A stretch of DNA of 64,000 bases from Casuarina equisetifolia (GCA_028551475.1 CM052355.1:14653543-14717542); one strand, 5' to 3'. Shown: positions 1-11,247, counted from the first letter of the stretch. The notes: a model not told the origin generated them from the letters alone. Numbers and translations are program-made.

Positions 1-2388
1 CAATGGGATTGAGAATTCAGCCGAATTCGATGCGACAAAAGCAACAACTTCGAAGAACAGCCCAAGCAATTCACCGAAACCGAAAACAATTTCCTCTCCA
101 AAAAACACAATGACCAACTCCATTCACAAGAAAGAGAATGATAATGCAATGAACATTGCCGCACAGAAAAGCCCAAAAAAGAAAGAAAGATTTGTTGACT
201 TCCAATTACAACGTCAATGGAAACTGAATACAAAAAACACCACACACCTGAATTGTACAGAGGAGAAGAATAGGAGAAGGAGGAGAAATCAGAGCGGGGC
301 TTGGGTTTTGAGCTTCTGGGCTGTCGAGAATATTTCATGGGTACGTTATCAGTTATGTTCTCTGCTTTCTGTACATTCCTTTTCTTCTTGTTCGCCATTG
401 CTGACTAGCACAATTCAGAGAGTCAGAGAGAGGAACCCTAAAAGAAGAAAAAGAAGGCCTGCGTCTCTGAACCCCAAGATGAATTCTTTGGTTACAAACC
501 TTTGATCCCTCTTTTACTTTCTCCCTTCTCTCTCGGCAACGCTATTGGATTGTGTCATAGTCTCGAAACCAAACTATCTGAATTTCCACAGAACTCATGG
601 ATGTAGGATGCTTTAGCATTACTTAGAATAAAATACGAGCGATCCATCCGAGTGCTCCAAAGGAGTCATGCCAGGATAAAAGAATTACTTTATTTTAGAT
701 TTATAACTTGTTTGCGACTATCAACATGTTCCAGGCGCTCAGTTGGGCGCTGAACTAACAAATTAGATTAACATACCAGAATTAGAATTCGTGGCTGGAA
801 GAACGTAGTTTAACCGAATTTTTCTTAAACATGTTCCATGCTTCCGTTTATGTCGAAAGCCGAGCGTACATCCATAGCAACTAAAACAATTGCAAGTGGT
901 TTAAGAAAAAAAGAGCATTTGAGATTCCAGTTTCAAAATTTAATCATAAAAGTTGCAAAAAGCTAAGAGTTTAAGGGAAGAGCGAAAAAGAGAGAAACAA
1001 AAGTGAGGAAAATGTCTTTTTCCAAGATACTGCCTCTGAAGGAACAGTCTTGACCGTTTAGACATTACTCATCTTATCTTCCTCAGGTTCAAAGTTGCAT
1101 GGCTAAAACTATGCTCAGAAGGCCATTGGAGTGATCTGATAACCTTAATGTCTTTCTGCAAATGGTCGCTTCCAACAACATCAATGTTCCTTTCCAAGGA
1201 CATCATGTTCTGTAAAGGTTAAAAAGAAAAAAAAAAAAAAAACACGGCCATTGTTTATAAAGCCAAAAGGTTAACTGCTCTGGACTAGTTAAGAAAGCAA
1301 CTGGACATCAATCGTTATATCGCAGGTACGGAAAATTCTCCATACGTTAGTCCCCTGCAGGAAGATTAAGTGGAGCTATCAGGATTTCTACCAAAATAAT
1401 GAAGATTCAGGCCACCTCATTTTTAAATACACTTTTAGGTTGACAAGTATCTCATTCACTTGGGAATAGATATTATCTAGAATTATGAGGTCCGATGCTT
1501 GACATTGAGTTAAGTGATTCTGTTTATTAAAAAAAAAATCATTCTTTACTTAATTAAAAAGAAAAAAAATTACTAAGTTAATAGAATCAAACTTAAGAGC
1601 AAAATAGTAATTTTAGCATGCATAGAGAATGATTTTCAATAATTAATAAGAATTAAGTGTGTAAGAGTTCCAAAGGAGAAAATTATAAAATCCTGAAGTG
1701 AATGTATGGTTATTACATGTACGTAGTATAATATTAAGATAATATGCTACCAAAACTTCGGTAAACATGGTCTATCTCTCATTCTCTAAGACCAAACTAA
1801 TCACAAGGTTTTATGAGAAAGACAGGTTTTGAAGTCATTTCTTACCAAATTCAAATCTGAAAAATATTATAGCTCAAAAGACTTAGTTAAATGTTATCCA
1901 TTGCCATCTATGGAAACAAACCTGCGTGGCCACAGCTAAGATAGCTTGCTTGGTATGAATTCAAAGAGATGATGCAGGAGTTAACTACAAACCTTAAGTG
2001 GTCGAGACTGAGTTCCTCCTGCCTATTTACATAATTATTCAGGACCTGATTATACTGCAGCTTCATTGCTGCAGTAATTGAATCATGCGAGGAATATCTT
2101 TCGTTTGAGGAGTAATCTGACTGTTTAGACCTCATTCATCTCCTAACGATCTAGTTCTGAAGTAAAAAAATTAAATATAAGAATAAGACGATAATATTTT
2201 CCATTAAGATTTCTCTCAAATTATAAGTAAAGCTACTTATTTACTACTGGGGTACCCGACCCGTTAGTGTTTATTATATGTATATTTACAGATAGAATCA
2301 TGTTAATCTCTAACATGACATCAAAGTTGACGACGACATTCGAGGCCTCCATGAACTTTTACTGTCAAGGATTCCAGGCATGGCGTTC
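1..2388. other. intergenic, no gene recognised
   Basis: I see no gene that can be supported here. The first 500 bases contain an open stretch of low-complexity, Lys/Arg-rich translation with no family resemblance. A minus-strand open stretch at 1908-2135 reads plausibly (Ser-rich, then a segment ending in DHLR followed by a GT donor-like site) and could be one exon of an unseen or decayed gene, but nothing flanks it. The rest is AT-rich with short A runs. Confidence 0.4.
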
Positions 2389-3615
2389 TTATGAGGGACA
2401 AAAGGTTACTTTATAACTCGTTGCCCCAGAGCACTTGTAGATTGGAGGATCATTGTCTCCTGGAAAAGTGTGAGCTAGTTTGCACAATTGCTTGAATTTC
2501 TGTGAGAATTCATTCGGCTGGCACCCTGCACCACTGGAACTTCCTGTGCAGCAGTATTTTGGATCCTTTAAGGCATCGCAGGGGCTATTACACCCAACAT
2601 AAGCCCCGTCTTTGTTCTTGGCCACCAAATTACCAGGGCAAACGTTGCTGATATCTTGAGCGCAGTCGACGACGGGGCATGGCCCGCCTCCGTCGACGAG
2701 AGTCCCGCCTTCTGGCTGGATCCGGACAGGCAAGTTGTTGCCATTGTTCAAGCTGACTTCGTAGGAAACCACATTCTGGTTGATGTCGAAATTGAGAAGG
2801 GTCACCGGATATGTTGGTGGCGGGGAACCGCAAATTTCTGTGCCGGAACCACAGTCTCCGGTTTCACATGTAAAGTTGTTCGCATCATTGAGGGCGCACT
2901 TAGTCCTACCCCAGATGCTACCCTTCCACGGATCAGGCATTGAGAATATCTCTAAAGTACCCGGACCACTTTCGGGATCTTCATCGCCGATTGACGGGCT
3001 GGCAGCGAGCCATACCGTGTAAGTGCATTCGTTGTCGTAGTTGAAGGTTACTTCAGAGTTTCCATCTGAAATAAATAGACATGGCAGCCAATCGCCATGG
3101 TTATCATTTTATGCATTGAACTATTATTGCTGGTATTGGAACGGCAAGGTTTAATGTCACTTGGCCCATTAAACCATCTAAGCGCGATGTGAGGGTTAAT
3201 GCAAATATAGGAGCAAATACATATAGATAATAATAAAGATACGAAAAATATTATGTGATTAGGATAAACTAATTATCTCATTATTTGAAATTTTTCATTA
3301 GCTTGGAGTCTTTAAAAAATTTCCTTCTTTGGCGACTCACTCTCTTTAGTCACTGTAATGTTCAGTAATACAATATCGATACGGATTCCTGAAACCACAT
3401 GCTTATGAGTACCTTGAGAGAATAGATAAAATGATCATTTTATCTTCCGTTCTCAGTAAAGCGAATGCTGGAAACAAGCACAATTATCATGGAGAATTCA
3501 CAATTACATAATCTCTAGAACATCAAGCTTGAAGCTAAACAAAACAAAAAGGGCGTAAGAAATAACCTGTAATGAGCAACAAGAGAAGAAGGCAGATGAG
3601 AGCTCTGGTAGCCAT
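2389..3615 (-). CDS. thaumatin-like protein (PR-5 family), divergent member, TLP1
   Basis: Two-exon secreted thaumatin-like protein of 241 residues. Exon 1 is 3615-3567 and exon 2 is 3065-2389. The intron is GT-AG in phase 1, like the other four TLPs here. Residues 1-16 are a Leu-rich signal peptide. The family signature around FTCETGDCGSG is present and all 16 cysteines of the eight-disulfide fold can be counted. The Arg in IWGRTKC is kept, but the acidic cleft has changed: the positions that read [12 protein letters not shown] in its neighbours read YEVSLNNGNNLP, and the preceding conserved Glu is Asn. The loop before the PWKG motif is also shorter. Fold is near certain. Glucan-binding or antifungal activity, usually tied to the acidic cleft, is doubtful. 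Its promoter lies in a tandem repeat. Confidence 0.88.
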
Positions 3616-3676
3616 GGGCTCTTGGATTCTGGGGTCTACGATCTTGGTTCGATCAAACTAATAAGATAAGAAGGAA

Positions 3677-4075
3677 GAGTTTATAACGGAGGGACTGAAT
3701 TTAAACGAAAAGCAGAATGGTAAGAGCAACAATTCTTCGTTGCCCCGTTCATTTCGCTTCCATGAATGTAGAGACCAATCTACTATATTAACTTCTTCCA
3801 CTCTTGCAGGAGTTTATAAGGAAGGAGGGACTAAATATGGAAACAAATCATAGTTTAGCAACAAGTTCTTCGTTGCTTCGTTCATTTCGCTTCCATTAAT
3901 GGAGAAACGAATCTACTGTATTAATGGCTTCCACCTTTGCCAAAGTTTATTAGGAAGGAAGGACTAAATTTGGAAGGGAAGCACAGTTATCTAGTTCTTT
4001 TCCGCTTCCATGAATGGAGAAAGAAATCATTTTTTCTTCCGTTTTCAGTAAATCTATTGTATTAAGGAAGGAGGA
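3677..4075. repeat. tandem repeat, about 133 bp, three copies, over the TLP1 promoter
   Basis: Unit starts are near 3677, 3810 and 3943, giving a constant 133-bp period. Each unit has GTTTATAA or a close variant, then GGGACTAAAT-like, TTCGTTGC-like, CGCTTCCATGAATG-like and a CTACT(G/A)TATTAA-like segment. The third unit is shorter. A partial further match (GGAGGGACTGAATTTGGAAG) is near 4300, and a related scrap lies in the TLP1 intron near 3445. On the minus strand the first unit places a TATA-like TTATAAAC about 60-70 bases upstream of the TLP1 start codon, so the repeat duplicates the presumed core promoter. Confidence 0.75.
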
Positions 4076-4559
4076 GATAAACTTCGGTGAAGAAGAGAAT
4101 TGCAGGATAAACTTCGGGACCTCTTTTATATGATACCTAAAACAGCTATTCCTAACCTTATCATCTCCGCGGTTATTCAGAAATTTCTATAATTGCATGA
4201 TTCTGGAAGTTGAAGCCGTTGACTTTGCTGTAGAAAAAGGCCGTGAGTCTTCATCTTCGTCTGGGCCATTGGAAGCAGCCTGATGAGAATGTCTAACAGG
4301 AGGGACTGAATTTGGAAGGAGAGTCATGTAGTGAAATTTTAAATGTATCGAGTGCACCTATTTTCTTGAGTTAGCTTTCCATTGAATATAAACTTTGTGA
4401 CGTTGATCAATATAGTCGTTGTGATTCTGTGAATTATACGATATTTATCAAGGAAATTATACACAATGAGCAACATCTGTTAGAAAGTCCGTACTGCTCT
4501 TAAGAACATCTTTCGAAATTGAGAAGGGTCAACCTATTCCATATTTAATTGGCTAACTA

Positions 4560-4770
4560 CTAAATCCCTTAGTGACAAACTTTCAAATCAATTTCCTACT
4601 TTCTCTAGTCTGCTGCCACGTCCCCTCCACTACACCCTGTACGTTCCTAGAGACTCATTCAAAGCTTCCATGTGACTCATGGCGTCTTAAAACATCGCCA
4701 GGTGTTTCTTCTTGAATGTTTGTAGGCTGCATAGCGCATTCGACAATGCTCCATTCTTCAATAGAAAACT
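4560..4770. repeat. diverged direct repeat, left copy
   Basis: This segment matches 5735-5945 in the same orientation with scattered differences. Shared blocks include TTTCCTACTTTCT, AAAGCTTCCATGTGACTCATGG and GTTTGTAGG(C/T)TGCATAG. The two copies are about 1.17 kb apart and bracket a possible gag-like remnant. They could be old LTRs, but no clean termini, target-site duplication or primer-binding site is visible. Confidence 0.6.
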
Positions 4771-4989
4771 TATCCTCAAGGTTGAGTCCAAAGAAGCCTA
4801 ACTTATGAAAACTTCCTAATAACTAATAAGTTAATGCTAAATTGAGACTAATAAGAGACCTATACACGAAAGGCTTAGAAAGAAAACAGGCTACTTTTTT
4901 GCGGTGAAACTAGCAGCCGGAAAGCTTCTTCAGTTGTCAGCCACAATAGGAGAACAATATCCAGTGGCCCTCGGAACGTTGGCTAGACC

Positions 4990-5500
4990 GCATGAAGATA
5001 GATTTGAGTTTTACCCCCCGAATATGGACTTCCCTTGGCCGCCTTGGCGGGGATCTAGGCATCTTTGGTGGTGTCTTTAGAGGTGGAGACAGTACAAGTA
5101 GATTGGCTCCATTTGGTCTTGACTATAGGCAAAGTCGTGTGGGTTGCCATCAGGCTGCTTCGATCAAGGAAGGAATGGCAAAACGGATGCCCACTTTTTT
5201 TTTTGGACCTATGCTTTCTGATCCACACACTTCTATATGGGAAGTGATCAACGTCAAACACAGGGCAAATGTCCTCCCCTTTTGTCGGCTGGGTTCCAAC
5301 CTGGGCCAAGGCGATAGTGGAAGGCTGTTCAACCTTTTTCCTCAGCCATTTTGCCTGAAACCCTTCCTCCTTACGGAAATCTTCATGTATTTCTTTTAAG
5401 TTCTGCCTCAAAGCATCTGAGTTTCGTTTGGAAGACGCTCCACATGGCCTCTAAGCATTCTTGTATTCTGGCCAAACTGTTGTGCAACTCCATCTGGGCA
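4990..5500 (-). mobile_element. possible retroelement coding remnant
   Basis: On the minus strand an open stretch (5411-5055) follows a second open stretch in another frame upstream of it (to about 5500). The combined reading is charged and helical (ECLEAMWSVFQTKLR, then a frameshift to NLKEIHEDFRKEEGF). This resembles the N-terminal helical part of plant retroelement gag proteins in character only. No zinc knuckle or protease motif is visible. The flanking direct repeats make a decayed retroelement the likeliest reading. Confidence 0.2.
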
Positions 5501-5734
5501 GGGCTCTAGTTTCCTATTGCTTCCTCTAGCAAGCCTTTACTATAAGATCATCTCTGTACCATTTATTATGTACAAAACATAAGAAAAATAAAAAGATAAT
5601 TTTTTTTTAGGGAAAATAAACCTTGTGGGTAATTTTTAGATTTCGAATCAATGCTTTTTTAACAGAATTAGTTCTTTTTCAGAATTAAAAAACTACATAT
5701 TAAAAGTAAAGTCTTATATAACAATCTAACCTAA

Positions 5735-5945
5735 CAATTTCTCAGTAATAAACTTTGAAATTAGTTTCCTACTTTCTTTAGACTACTACCACATCCTCTC
5801 CATTGCACCCCGTATGTTCCTTGAGAATCGTTGAAAGCTTCCATGTGACTCATGGCTTCTTAAAGTATCTCCAAGTGTCCCTCATTGACTTGAGTTTCTT
5901 GAGTGTTTGTAGGTTGCATAGTGCACGTTAGATAAAGCATTTGAT
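5735..5945. repeat. diverged direct repeat, right copy
   Basis: Right-hand partner of the repeat at 4560-4770. Beyond it the sequence to about 6570 is AT-rich and holds no gene I can support. Confidence 0.6.
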
Positions 5946-6576
5946 GGCATGAAGAGGCCAACCAGTGCAATACTTAATTAGAATTTACTGATTTTTTTAA
6001 ATCAATCATTAAAAGGAGGAGACACTATATTAGATCAAGATATTGCTAATGTAAAAAAGTACTAATTTTTAGCATGCATTCTCACATCAAGTATGAAATA
6101 ATTTAGAATAATAGAAAAAACTATAGGAATCTAATTTCTGATGTGATATTACATTTGAACTTAAACTCTAATCCCTTAGTAGAAAAGATCCTAATTTTTT
6201 TTTTCTTAAAATCAACATTTAAAAGTGAGGAATGTATAGCAATATGGAAGATATTAAACCAATATCTCGAAGATATGGAATAATCACAATTTTTGATAGT
6301 TTCAAAGGTACAAATCCTTTGACGCTTATTTTTCGTCTATCATTATGGTTATTTTTTAAATTTAATTTTTTTGGCACAAAACCCTTGCATTCATAAGCTT
6401 CCAACAACAAAACTCCAAGAAAAATTTCATGCGGTGGAACTAAAAACAGTTTGAATGGAAAAAAACAACGATGTCCAAAGCCTCCAAATAATAGATCGGT
6501 CTACATGACAAGCAACAAAACTCCCATCAAAAGGGTCAATCTATTTGACGCTTTCAGATGTTAGGTCCACTGCCAC

Positions 6577-6904
6577 TCAAGAGGAACCACCAATGCGTAG
6601 AGCTTGGGACTTCTTAGATTTGCTAGTTGCCAACTGGGTCTCGGGCTCCTCCTTAACAAGTTCTTCCTTCTCGGACAATACCAACTTAATATGGCAAGTA
6701 GATGAAATATAGGGACTGATTCTTCCATGAGCACGGTAGGTAGGACGCCTTTGCTTCTGAGCTTGGTTTATCTGGATCTGAGATGTGTAAAGAGTATCGA
6801 CATCGAAACCCTGCACCTCAGCATTGCTCTCGGCTTTGTTGAGAAAATCTAGTATGAACTTGGCAGATTTAACAAGCAAGCGTCCTTGTCCATTTGAATG
6901 CCTG
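6577..6904 (-). pseudogene. RPL17: processed pseudogene of 60S ribosomal protein L17 (uL22), C-terminal half
   Basis: The minus-strand translation matches the C-terminal half of plant cytosolic RPL17. It runs RHSNGQGR, a degenerate [19 protein letters not shown], a [19 protein letters not shown] segment, then an acidic/Lys-rich tail ending near SKKSQA. There are no introns, although plant RPL17 genes normally have them, so this looks like a retrocopy. The N-terminal half continues in the same orientation beyond the LTR element, at 9155-9361. Codons next to the break are mutated to stops (TAG for a Lys codon). It is not functional. Confidence 0.85.
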
Positions 6905-6909
6905 TTCTA

Positions 6910-7432
6910 TTGTTAGGATTGGTAGAACAATTAAGTTAAAGGGTATGGTTGTCATTACAATTAGGGGTCTTTATATAATTGTGGAACTAGAAAATATCTT
7001 CTAGATGTAGTGGATTTCCTAGTAGTGTTGGATTAAGATTCTTATCCTTATTCCTAGTAGTATTAGATTAGGATTCTTATCCTTATGTGAAAGTAGGTTT
7101 TCCTAGTAGTATTCAACTAGGATTCCTTCAGGGTTTCTCTATAAATAGGAGAAGTATAGAGAAACTTAGTGGGCAAATGAGAAAGTCCCCATGGGGGGCT
7201 AATTGTTGAAGAAGACCCCTCTCATGGATTCTAGTTGATGAGAGAATCCATGAGATACCTATTTGAGGAGAGGGAATGTATGAGAAAATCTAATGATAAG
7301 AGACTACAGGGGACGTAGGACATTATGATGTTCCGAACCTCTTAAATCTGTTGTGTTTGGGTGTGTGCGTTCTTATATTTGCGTGTTCAATCTTTATGTG
7401 GATAATGCGACTTTATTGAATTCTCCCAACAA
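6910..7432 (+). repeat. 5' LTR
   Basis: Begins TTGTTAGGATTGG and ends TTCTCCCAACAA. It contains a TATA-like CTATAAATAGGAG near 7138. A diverged relative lies at 18172-18600. Confidence 0.85.
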
Positions 7433-7433
7433 G

Positions 7434-7445
7434 TGGTATCGGAGC
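7434..7445 (+). other. primer-binding site, initiator tRNA-Met type
   Basis: TGGTATCGGAGC starts one base after the 5' LTR and differs at one position from the usual TGGTATCAGAGC of plant copia-type elements. Confidence 0.8.
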
Positions 7446-8615
7446 CATGTTTGGATCCCAACAAGTGGTATGGGAGACAAGCTTGGTTTCAAACAAATGG
7501 TGTGGTGAGCGTGGATTGTGGAAGATTAGGACCATAGATGACGAATCGAACATGGTAAACGCAATTGAAGAAGCAGATTGATGTGTTTTAAGGTGAGATT
7601 TTCTCTTTTCCTAAATCCGGTTTGATTTTGGATGATATTGATGTAGATCAACCAGAATATATTGTTGGAGTTGTGGATTGAGGTTTGCAAAGTGTAGATC
7701 TATATCTCTTTGTCTATATCTAAGCATTTATAAGCCAAAAATTGATAATTTTTGTTGAAGAATATGACATTTTGGAGATGATCAATATTTTTGAAGTTGT
7801 TGGATTGAAGATTAGATTGATCATATTGTTTGTGGTAGTTGTTGTGTTTCTTTGGCTTAAGTTATGGCGTTAGATGACAAAGAATGATGGAGATATTGAT
7901 GTTTGATGGGGAGCACTTTGTTGATTTTGTTGATGAATTGTTGATTAAGGGGGAGCATGTGATGCTCCTATGTTGATGTAATTGATGAAGTAAAAGTTTG
8001 GAATTTTCAAGTTTGTCGATATTCAAATGAGGTGTATTGAGACTCGGAAGGTTAATTCCGGGGAAGCACTAACAATTCTGGATAGGAGGTGGACTCTTCG
8101 TTGGGGATTTTGAAAAGCAATCTCAATTATTGTGAAAGTCCTATGATTTTTACTTTTATTGAGGGCCTTATGGTGGAGGACACATTTAGATGGAAAAAAC
8201 CCATGATGATGTGCAGATGCCTGGAGATAAACACGACCTAGGAAAGGTGTAACCTAGAAGAGGTTGCAATGGAAGTGCCTAAAGAGGTATGACCTAAGAA
8301 AGGTGTGGTTTAAAGAAAAGGCAAGATGGCACAGTTGATGCGGGCTTGTTTTGAAGAGAGTTTTGTCCAATCTTTCTCTATAAAAAAAAATTGTGGCTAC
8401 AGAAGTTCAAGAGAGTTTTTTGCAATCTTCTCTTTCAAAAGATTGTGATTGAAGAGAGTTTCATTAGTCTTTCTTTGTCCAAAGACTATAGCTGTGGAAG
8501 TTGAAGAGAGTTTCTCCAATTTTTCTCTTTCCAAAGATTGTGGTTGTGTAGTTGATAATTTGAAAAGATTTTCTATACTTTCGTATGGTGCAAAGATGTT
8601 GCACTAAATTGTTCC

Positions 8616-8625
8616 AAGGGGGAGA
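8616..8625 (+). other. polypurine tract
   Basis: AAGGGGGAGA lies directly against the 3' LTR, where plus-strand DNA synthesis is primed. Confidence 0.75.
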
Positions 8626-9149
8626 TTGTTAGGATTGGTGGAATAATTAAGTTAAAGGGTATGGTTGTCATTACAATTAGGGGTCTTTATATAATTGTGG
8701 AACTAGGAAATATCTTCTAGATGTAGTGGATTTCCTAATAGTGTTGAATTAAGATTCTTATCCTTATTCCTAGTAGTGTTAGATTAGGATTCTTATCCTT
8801 ATGTGAAAGTAGGTTTTCCTAGTAATATTCAACTAGGATTCCTTCAGGATTTCTCTATAAATAGGAGAAGTATAGAGAAACCTAATGGGCAAATTGAGAG
8901 AGTCCCCATGGGGGGCTAATTGTTGAAGAAGGCCCCTCTCATGGATTCTAGTTGATGAGAGAATCCATGAGATACCTATTTGAGGAGAGGGAATGTATGA
9001 GAAAATCTAATAATAAGAGACTACAGGGAACGTAGGACATTATGATGTTTTGAACCTCTTAAATCTGTTGTGTTTGGGTGTGTGCGTTCTTATATTTGCG
9101 TGTTCAATCTTTATGTGGATGATGTGACTTTGTTGAATTCTCCCAACAA
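8626..9149 (+). repeat. 3' LTR
   Basis: Partner of 6910-7432, with only scattered substitutions between them, indicating a fairly recent insertion. Confidence 0.85.
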
Positions 9150-9154
9150 TTTTA

Positions 9155-9361
9155 TATCTAAGCAGTCCCTCTGACACCACCATAGAGGCGTTGGAAGGGA
9201 ATTGCCTGTTTGTGGGCCAGGACGTCCGTCAAACATCTCTTAGCCTTGCCCAGTGGCAACTTTCTGATGGCCTCCCTGGTGTTCTTGAAATGAACTCTGA
9301 GGTCGGAGCCCCTGGCCTTGCAGGACCTAGTGGGATTGTTGGATTCCCTGGAGTACTTCAC
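9155..9361 (-). pseudogene. RPL17: processed pseudogene of RPL17 (uL22), N-terminal half
   Basis: The minus strand reads [20 protein letters not shown], then [31 protein letters not shown] and a frameshifted GVR-GTA. This is the start of RPL17. The Met codon preceding VKYS has become CAG, four residues normally between RE and AIRKL are missing, and stop codons follow the GTA segment. It joins at the amino-acid level to the piece at 6577-6904. Confidence 0.85.
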
Positions 9362-9853
9362 CTGGCAGCTGTGGAGGACGAGGATGGTGCGGCTGCCCTG
9401 GTGAAGCTTTGATCTTCTGCCTTTCGCTTTTAAGCAGCCAATATGGTTAATATTGACTCGACTTTTGGAAGTTCAGTTTACCTAATTAGTAGGACACGAG
9501 ACACCTTGAGTCTTACTTTACCTAACCCCACCGGCCCTCCCCCCGCAAAAAAGAAAAAGGAAAAGAAAAAAAAAAGGCCCTGCCACGGGGGCAGTCAAAT
9601 ATCAAAATTTAATCTCAAGTCCAGAACAACATGAATGGCATGTGAAAAGAGACTGCAGATGAAGAAATACTTCTGTGAAAGTAGGAGGGAAACTGGCTCC
9701 GAAAAAAGTACGTGATAAAAGATTGCTTATTCATTTGCTATCAATCACTCAAGCATTCTTTACACTGACAAACATGCATGTGCCATAAGCCATGACACTC
9801 ATTATTTTAGTAGTACTACAAAGAGAAGGAACGCAAAATTCCTTTCTGTAAAT
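9362..9853. other. intergenic, 3' side of TLP2
   Basis: A purine-rich A/G tract near 9545-9575 and the presumed 3' untranslated region of TLP2. Nothing else is recognised. Confidence 0.4.
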
Positions 9854-11168
9854 TTAAGGGCAGAAAGTGATAAGGTAATTAGGGCCGCCGAAGCAGGTGA
9901 ACGTGCTGTTCTTGTCGTCATAAGCGTAGCTGTAAGCCTGAGGGCACTGTTTCTCGAAGATCATGGAGTAGTTTGTAGGTGGGCATGTCTCTGGTTTATC
10001 GAAAGCGTCCTTGCAGCAGTACTCTGGCTTACCGAACGCTGTGCATGCGCTCTTGCAAGCGAGCACTTCACCGTTAGCTGCCTTCAGTTGCAGCTCAGCT
10101 GGGCAAGCACCGTTCACGTTTGCCGGGCAGCTAGAGGGCTTGCAGTCTCCATTCCCACCCTCTGTGGCGACTGACATGGGGAGGTTGAAGCCATCTACGA
10201 GGCTGACGTCGTAGTAATCTTGTCCACCGTTTGCTGCTATGTTGATCTCTACCAAAGTCGCCGGTGGCGCTCCACCGTTGCCGTTGCACGCTACCTGACC
10301 GGAGCCACAGTCCGCAGTAGCGCAAGTGAACCTCCCCGAGGCATCGGTGGAGCATCGAGTTCTAGCCCAGAACCGGCCTTTCCAAGGAGCTTGGATGTCG
10401 ATTAATCTCGATGCTCCAGAGGCCAGCTCAAATCCGGTGGTTGATAGTTGAGGTTTCTGATCTGACGTTAGGGTTGCTGGCCAGACAGTTCTTGGACAGT
10501 TGTTCTTGAAAGTGATTCGAGCAGCATGAGAACCTGCATGGCATAAATTTTCACAACAATGGTCAATTGACTAAATTTATCTTCCTTTTCTCCTACTAGC
10601 TCAAGTTTTGGGGCAGGTTATAATTTTACGTGTATAACTTGCATGCAACAAAATAAGTAGGAAATACACAATTTTAACATATAAACACATTTACACGATC
10701 ACAGGGGACAGAAAACGATAGTGTTTAAAACACAAACTAAAAAATGTGCTTTAAGGAATCTTATCAATTTAGCAATGGTCCACATTATTGTGTCTTTTCC
10801 GTGAATACTTAGCAGAAAGGGGAGGAAAGAGCTTGTGTTATATTGGCCATTGAGGAACAAGGGAAAGAAAGAAAGAAGAATAAAGAGAAGCTTTTGAGAA
10901 TATATTTCAAGTATATGCTATGTGTATAAAAGAGACCATTTGTATAAGTATGATCGAGAAATAACTATAATGGCATTATAATGCCATAATATAATAAGGA
11001 GATTGCTTAATATAAAAAATCCATACTACTATCCTTAGATTATAGGATCCCTACATCCGTAGCTCTAACAAAAGCAATATGATAACACACCACAATCAAA
11101 TACTGAGGCATACCAGATAGGAAAAAGAAGGCCAAGGCAAGGCTGAAGAGTGCTAGAGTTTTCGCCAT
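9854..11168 (-). CDS. thaumatin-like protein (PR-5 family), TLP2
   Basis: Two-exon TLP of 244 residues. Exon 1 is 11168-11114 and exon 2 is 10533-9854, with a phase-1 GT-AG intron of 580 bp. A signal peptide (start [17 protein letters not shown], then to about SHA) leads into ARITFKNNC. Family hallmarks are [36 protein letters not shown] and [11 protein letters not shown], with the C-terminus at TFCP. The acidic-cleft Arg, Glu and two Asp residues are kept. It is the closest relative of TLP5 at 58362, which lies in inverted orientation 47 kb away. Expected to be secreted to the apoplast and to act in defence against fungi, which is family knowledge and not shown here. Confidence 0.92.
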
Positions 11169-11247
11169 TGTGGTTGCTTGTTGGGGTTCCTACTGATACT
11201 GATGAATGGGTGTGTGAATATGGTGCTACGTTAGGGAACTTAGGGTG

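Larger units (their letters stand above)
6910..9149 (+). mobile_element. small non-coding LTR retrotransposon (TRIM/LARD-like) inserted in the RPL17 pseudogene
   Basis: A complete 2240-bp element with two near-identical LTRs (6910-7432 and 8626-9149). Termini are TTGTTAGG and CCCAACAA. Five-base target-site duplications flank it: TTCTA at 6905-6909 and TTTTA at 9150-9154, one mismatch. A primer-binding site complementary to initiator Met-tRNA follows the left LTR and a polypurine tract precedes the right LTR. The 1.2-kb interior has no open frame of useful length and no gag/pol similarity, so it must have been mobilised in trans, probably by a Ty1/copia element given the tRNA-Met site. It splits the RPL17 retrocopy exactly within the codons joining its halves. 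Confidence 0.88.

Noticed and set aside
110-505. 131-codon open frame at the left edge
   Set aside because: Low-complexity basic translation, no splice context and no recognisable domain.
1015-2160. Shared minus-strand phrase GATGA(G/A)T(A/G)A.GTCTAAAC(A/G)GTCA near 1075 and 2125
   Set aside because: The match is only about 25 bases and does not extend. It may be a repeat scrap, too little to call.
9854-10255. A shorter TLP2 starting inside exon 2
   Set aside because: The frame is open through the whole of exon 2 and joins in phase to an exon 1 with a good signal peptide, so the internal start is not needed.
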